A DNA stretch of 64,000 nucleotides from Atherix ibis. Taxonomy: Eukaryota > Arthropoda > Insecta > Diptera > Athericidae. The notes under the pieces were generated by a model. It saw only the letters and a program-made list of their open reading frames with translations, ran no database searches and was not told the origin of the DNA. Position 1 is the first letter of the stretch, and each line of letters begins with the position of its first letter. Shown one piece after another: positions 60,601 to 64,000 of this stretch. The stretch is taken from contig OY282608.1 of NCBI GenBank assembly GCA_958298945.1, forward strand, positions 81,082,806 to 81,146,805. The letters run 5' to 3'. The position numbers and the translations under genes were made by a program.

Positions 60601-63084
60601 CTAACAAACCAGCAAACCAACAAACCAACAAACCAACAAACCAACAAGCCAACAAACCAAAAAATCAACAAACCAACAAACCAACAAACCAACAAACCAA
60701 CAAACCAACAAACCAACAAACCAACAAACCAACAAACCAACAAACCAACAAACAAACAAACCAACAAACCAACAAACCAACAAACCAACAAGCAAACTAA
60801 CCAACAAACCAACAAGCCAATAAAGGAACAAACCAACAGACAAACAAACCAACAAACCTACAGACAAACAAGTCAACAAACCAACAAACCAACAAGCCAA
60901 CAAACCAACAAACCAACAAACCAACAAACCGACAAACAAATAAACCAACAAACCAACAAACCAACAACCCAACAAGCCAACAAACCAACAAACCAACAAG
61001 CCAACAAACGAACAAACGAACAAACCAACAAACCAACAAATAAACAAACCAACAAACCAACAAACCAACAAACGAACAAACCAACAAACCAACAAACCAA
61101 CAAACCAACAATCCAAAAACCAACAAACCAACAAACCAACAAACCAACAAACCAACAAACCAACAAACCAACAAACCAACAAGCCAACAAGCCAACAAAC
61201 CAACAAGCCAACAAACGAACAAACGAACAAACCAACAAACCAACAAACAAATAAACCAACAAACCAATTAACCAACAAACCAACAAACCAACAAACCAAC
61301 AAACCAACAAACCAACAAAACTACAAACCATCAAACCAACAAACCAACAAACCAACAAACCAACAAACAAACAAAACAACAAACCAACAAACCGACAAGC
61401 CAACAAACCAACAAGCCAACAAACCAACAAACCAACAAACCAACAAACCAACGAACAAACAAACCAACAAACCAACAAGCCGACAAGCCAAGAAACCAAC
61501 AAGCCAATAACGAACAAACCAACAAACCAACAAACCAACAAACCAACAAACCAACAAACATACAAACCAACAAACCAACAAACCAACAAACCAAAAAACC
61601 AACAAGCCAACAATCCAACAAACCAACAAGCCAACAAATTAACAAACGAACAAACCATTAAACCAACAAACCAACAAACCAACAAACCAACAAGCCAACA
61701 AGCCAACAAACCAACAAGCCAACAAACGAACAAACGAACAAACCAACAAACCAACAAACAAATAAACCAACAAACCAACAAACCAACAAACCAGCAAACC
61801 AACAAACCAACAAACCAAAAGACCAGCAAACCAACAAACTAACAAACCAACAAACCAACAAACCAACAAACCAACAAACAAACAAACCAACAAACCAATA
61901 ACGAACAAACCAACAAACCAATAACGAACAAACCAACACAAACCAACAAACCAACAAACCAACAAACCAAAAAACTAACAAACGAACAAACCGGCAAACC
62001 AACAAACCAACAAACCAACAAACCAAAAAACCAACAAACCAACAAACCAAAAAACCAACAAACCAATAAACCGACAACCCAACAAACCAACAAACCAACA
62101 AACCAAAAAACCAACAAACAAACAAACCAACAAACCAACACACCAACAAACCAACAAACCAACAAACCAACAAACCAACAAACTAACAAACCAACCAGCC
62201 AACAAGCCAACAAACCAACAAGCCAACAAACGAACAAGCCAACAAACAAACAAACCAACAAACAAACAAACCAACAAGCCAACAAACCGACAAACCAACA
62301 AACCAACAAGCAAGCAAACCAACAAACCAATAAAGCAACAAACCAATAAACCAACAAACCAACAAACCAACAAACCAACAAACCAACAAACCAACAAGCC
62401 AACAAGCCAACAAGCCAACAAACCAACAAACCAACAAACCAACAAACTAACAAACCAACAAACCAACAAACCAACAAACTAACAAACCAACCAGCCAACA
62501 AGCCAACAAACCAACAAGCCAACAAACGAACAAGCCAACAAACAAACAAACCAACAAACAAACAAACCAACAAGCCAACAAACCGACAAACCAACAAACC
62601 AACAAGCAAGCAAACCAACCAACCAATAAAGCAACAAACCAATAAACCAACAAACCAACAAACCAACAAACCAACAAACCAACAAACCAACAAACCAACA
62701 AGCCAACAAGCCAACAAGCCAACAAACCAACAAACCAACAAACCAACAAACTAACAAACCAACAAACCAACAAACCAACAAACGAACAAACTAACAAACC
62801 AACAAACCAACAAACCAATAAACCAACAAACTAACAAACCAACAAACCAACAAACCAGCAAACCAACAAACGAACAAAACCAACAAACCAACAAGCCAAC
62901 AAGACAACAAACCAACAAGCCAACAAACGAACAAACCAACATGCCAACAAACCAACAAACCAACAAACCAACAAACCAACAAACCTACAAACCAACAAAC
63001 CAACAAACAAAAAAACCAACAAACGAACAAACAAAGAAACTAACAAACCAACAAACCAACAAACCAACAAACCAACAAACCAAC
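57597..63084 (+). repeat. Right copy of the 5.5-kb near-identical duplication
   Basis: This is the partner of 51,116-56,603. The left break is just before AAACCTAC (57,602), where the flank is AAGCCAAC rather than AAACCAAC. The right break is where AAGCCAAC (63,085) replaces the AAACCAAA of copy 1 at 56,596-56,603. The short high-identity edges fit a single unequal exchange or conversion event between arrays. Confidence 0.92.
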
Positions 63085-63284
63085 AAGCCAACAAACCAAA
63101 AAATCAACAAACCAACAAACCAACAAACCAACAAACCAACAAACCAACAAACCAACAAACCAACAAACCAACAAACCAACAAACCAACAAACAAACAAAC
63201 CAACAAACCAACAAACAAACAAACCAGCAAACCAACAAACCAACAAACCAACAAACCAACAAGCCAACAAACCAACAAACCAAC

Positions 63285-63650
63285 AAGCAAACTAACCAAC
63301 AAACCAACAAGCCAATAAAGGAACAAACCAACAGACAAACAAACCAACAAACCTACAGACAAACAAGTCAACAAACCAACAAACCAACAAGCCAACAAAC
63401 CAACAAACCAACAAACCAACAAACCGACAAACAAATAAACCAACAAACCAACAAACCAACAACCCAACAAGCCAACAAACCAACAAACCAACAAGCCAAC
63501 AAACGAACAAACGAACAAACCAACAAACCAACAAATAAACAAACCAACAAGCAAACTAACCAACAAACCAACAAGCCAATAAAGGAACAAACCAACAGAC
63601 AAACAAACCAACAAACCTACAGACAAACAAGTCAACAAACCAACAAACCA
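63285..63650 (+). repeat. 264-bp tandem duplication
   Basis: AAGCAAACTAACC occurs at 63,285 and 63,549, AAAGGAAC at 63,317 and 63,581, and the following AACAGAC, AAACCTACAGAC and AAGTCAAC markers repeat in order. The offset is 264 bp, exactly 33 monomers. The copies diverge at about 63,390/63,654, where the first continues with AAGCCAAC and the second with canonical monomers. Confidence 0.93.
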
Positions 63651-63759
63651 ACAAACCAACAAACCAACAAACCAACAAACCAACAAACCAACAAACCAAC
63701 AAACCAACAAACCAACAAACCAACAAACCAACAAACCAACAAACCAACAAACCAACAAA

Positions 63760-64000
63760 CAAACAAGTCAACAAACCAACAAACCAACAAGCCAACAAAC
63801 CAGCAAACCAACAAACAAACAAAACCAACAAACCAACAAGCCAACAAGACAACAAACCAATAAACCAACAAACGAACAAACCAACATGCCAACAAACCAA
63901 CAAACCAACAAACCAACAAACCAACAAACCAACAAACCTACAAACCAACAAAATAACAAACAAAAAAACCAACAAACGAACAAACAAACAAACTAACAAA
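63760..64000 (+). repeat. Partial further copy of the 0.9-kb B3 module
   Basis: From AAACAAACAAGTCAAC to the right edge the order of variants (AAACCAGC, AAACAAACAAAACC, AAGACAAC, CCAATAAACC at 63,861, AACATGCC, AAACCTAC, AAAATAAC) matches the stretches near 52,590-52,830 and 59,060-59,300, here at an offset of 4,697 bp from the latter. It is cut by the end of the window. Confidence 0.85.

Larger units (their letters stand above)
1..64000 (+). repeat. 8-bp satellite array, consensus AAACCAAC, fills the whole window
   Basis: Every part of the window reads as head-to-tail copies of AAACCAAC (- strand GTTGGTTT), about 8,000 monomers. Most copies are canonical or carry one or two substitutions. 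Common variants are AAGCCAAC, AAACGAAC, AAACAAAC, AAACCAAT, AAACCAAA, AAACTAAC, AAATGAAC, AAACCAGC, AAACCATC and AACCCAAC. Substitutions fall mainly at monomer positions 3-8; the leading AA is rarely altered. Occasional 6-, 7- or 9-bp monomers shift the phase. There is no inversion, no inserted unique DNA and no array edge, so the true array is longer. The monomer contains no stop triplet on either strand, so all frames are open: + frames cycle K-P-T-N-Q-Q-T-N and - frames cycle G-L-L-V-C-W-F-V. No ribosome-binding site, splice pattern, codon bias or non-repetitive peptide supports translation. The organism is probably eukaryotic; its identity is not determined. Confidence 0.99.
50690..64000 (+). 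repeat. Subfamily B, block B3 of the satellite
   Basis: This B-type block is rich in AAATTAACC, AAACCACCAAACCACC, AAGTCAAC, AAACAAAAAAACC and, from about 54,350, AAAGGAAC (54,350; 60,823; 63,317; 63,581). It consists mostly of a 5.5-kb segment present twice, plus shorter repeats listed separately, and runs off the right end of the window inside another repeat copy. No unique sequence is seen. Confidence 0.85.

Noticed and set aside
1..64000. Telomeric repeat array
   Set aside because: GTTGGTTT lacks the GGG run of most known telomere repeats. Units are highly variable and organised in long duplications, unlike terminal telomere DNA. A subtelomeric position cannot be excluded.
1..64000. CRISPR array or phage/plasmid iteron cluster
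   Set aside because: There are no unique spacers between repeats, no cas or rep genes, and the monomer is only 8 bp. Size and structure fit a eukaryotic satellite.
1..64000. Strong G-quadruplex potential of the - strand
   Set aside because: The - strand has only GG pairs separated by six bases, which would give at best weak two-tetrad structures. There are no GGG tracts.
1..64000. CENP-B box or another known centromere motif
   Set aside because: No sequence resembling TTCG....A..CGGG was found. CCGG occurs only within AAACCGGC variants, so a centromere call would be a guess.
1..64000. A coding or defence system hidden in the array
   Set aside because: I read through both strands for non-repeat protein sequence, tRNA-like folds, inverted repeats and target-site duplications and found none. 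The + strand lacks enough G and T to form stable stems.

Overview
The whole 64 kb window is one uninterrupted tandem array of an 8-bp satellite. The consensus on the + strand is AAACCAAC (GTTGGTTT on the - strand), roughly 8,000 head-to-tail monomers, all in one orientation. I find no unique sequence, protein-coding gene, RNA gene, transposon, CRISPR array or recognisable promoter or terminator. The array is open at both ends, so 64 kb is a minimum size. By eye, A is about 60% and C about a third of the + strand, with G and T only a few percent each.

A short-monomer array of this size, with nested higher-order repeats and no genes, points to eukaryotic heterochromatin (for example pericentromeric, subtelomeric, sex- or B-chromosome DNA). 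Nothing in the sequence identifies the species or the chromosomal position. Variant monomers linked by CG/TG/CA changes suggest, but do not prove, a genome with CpG methylation.

Layout: about 1-31,030 is one subfamily (A). It carries AAACGAAC doublets, AAGCCAAC, AAATGAAC, AACATGCC landmarks and AAATAAACC. Within it, about 5,760-11,500 and 29,560-31,030 form a sub-block (A2) marked by CCAATAACCCAATAAG, and by ACCGGC in the first stretch. About 31,030-64,000 is a second subfamily (B), marked by AAACTAAACAAAACAAC, AAGCCGACAAGCCAAG, AAATTAAC, AAGTCAAC, AAAAAGACC and paired ACCGGC sites. Short A-like islands sit inside B.

Superimposed on this are recent segmental duplications, recognised by shared private variants at constant offsets: about 593, 759, 1,504-1,514, 1,867, about 3,100 and about 9,000 bp in A, and 264, 422, 897, 1,720, about 6,200 and about 6,480 bp in B.

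The canonical monomer has no stop triplet on either strand, and 8 is coprime with 3. All six frames are therefore open over long distances and give only two octapeptide cycles: KPTNQQTN on + and GLLVCWFV on -. Long open frames here (up to about 1,050 codons) are by-products of the repeat and are not annotated as genes.
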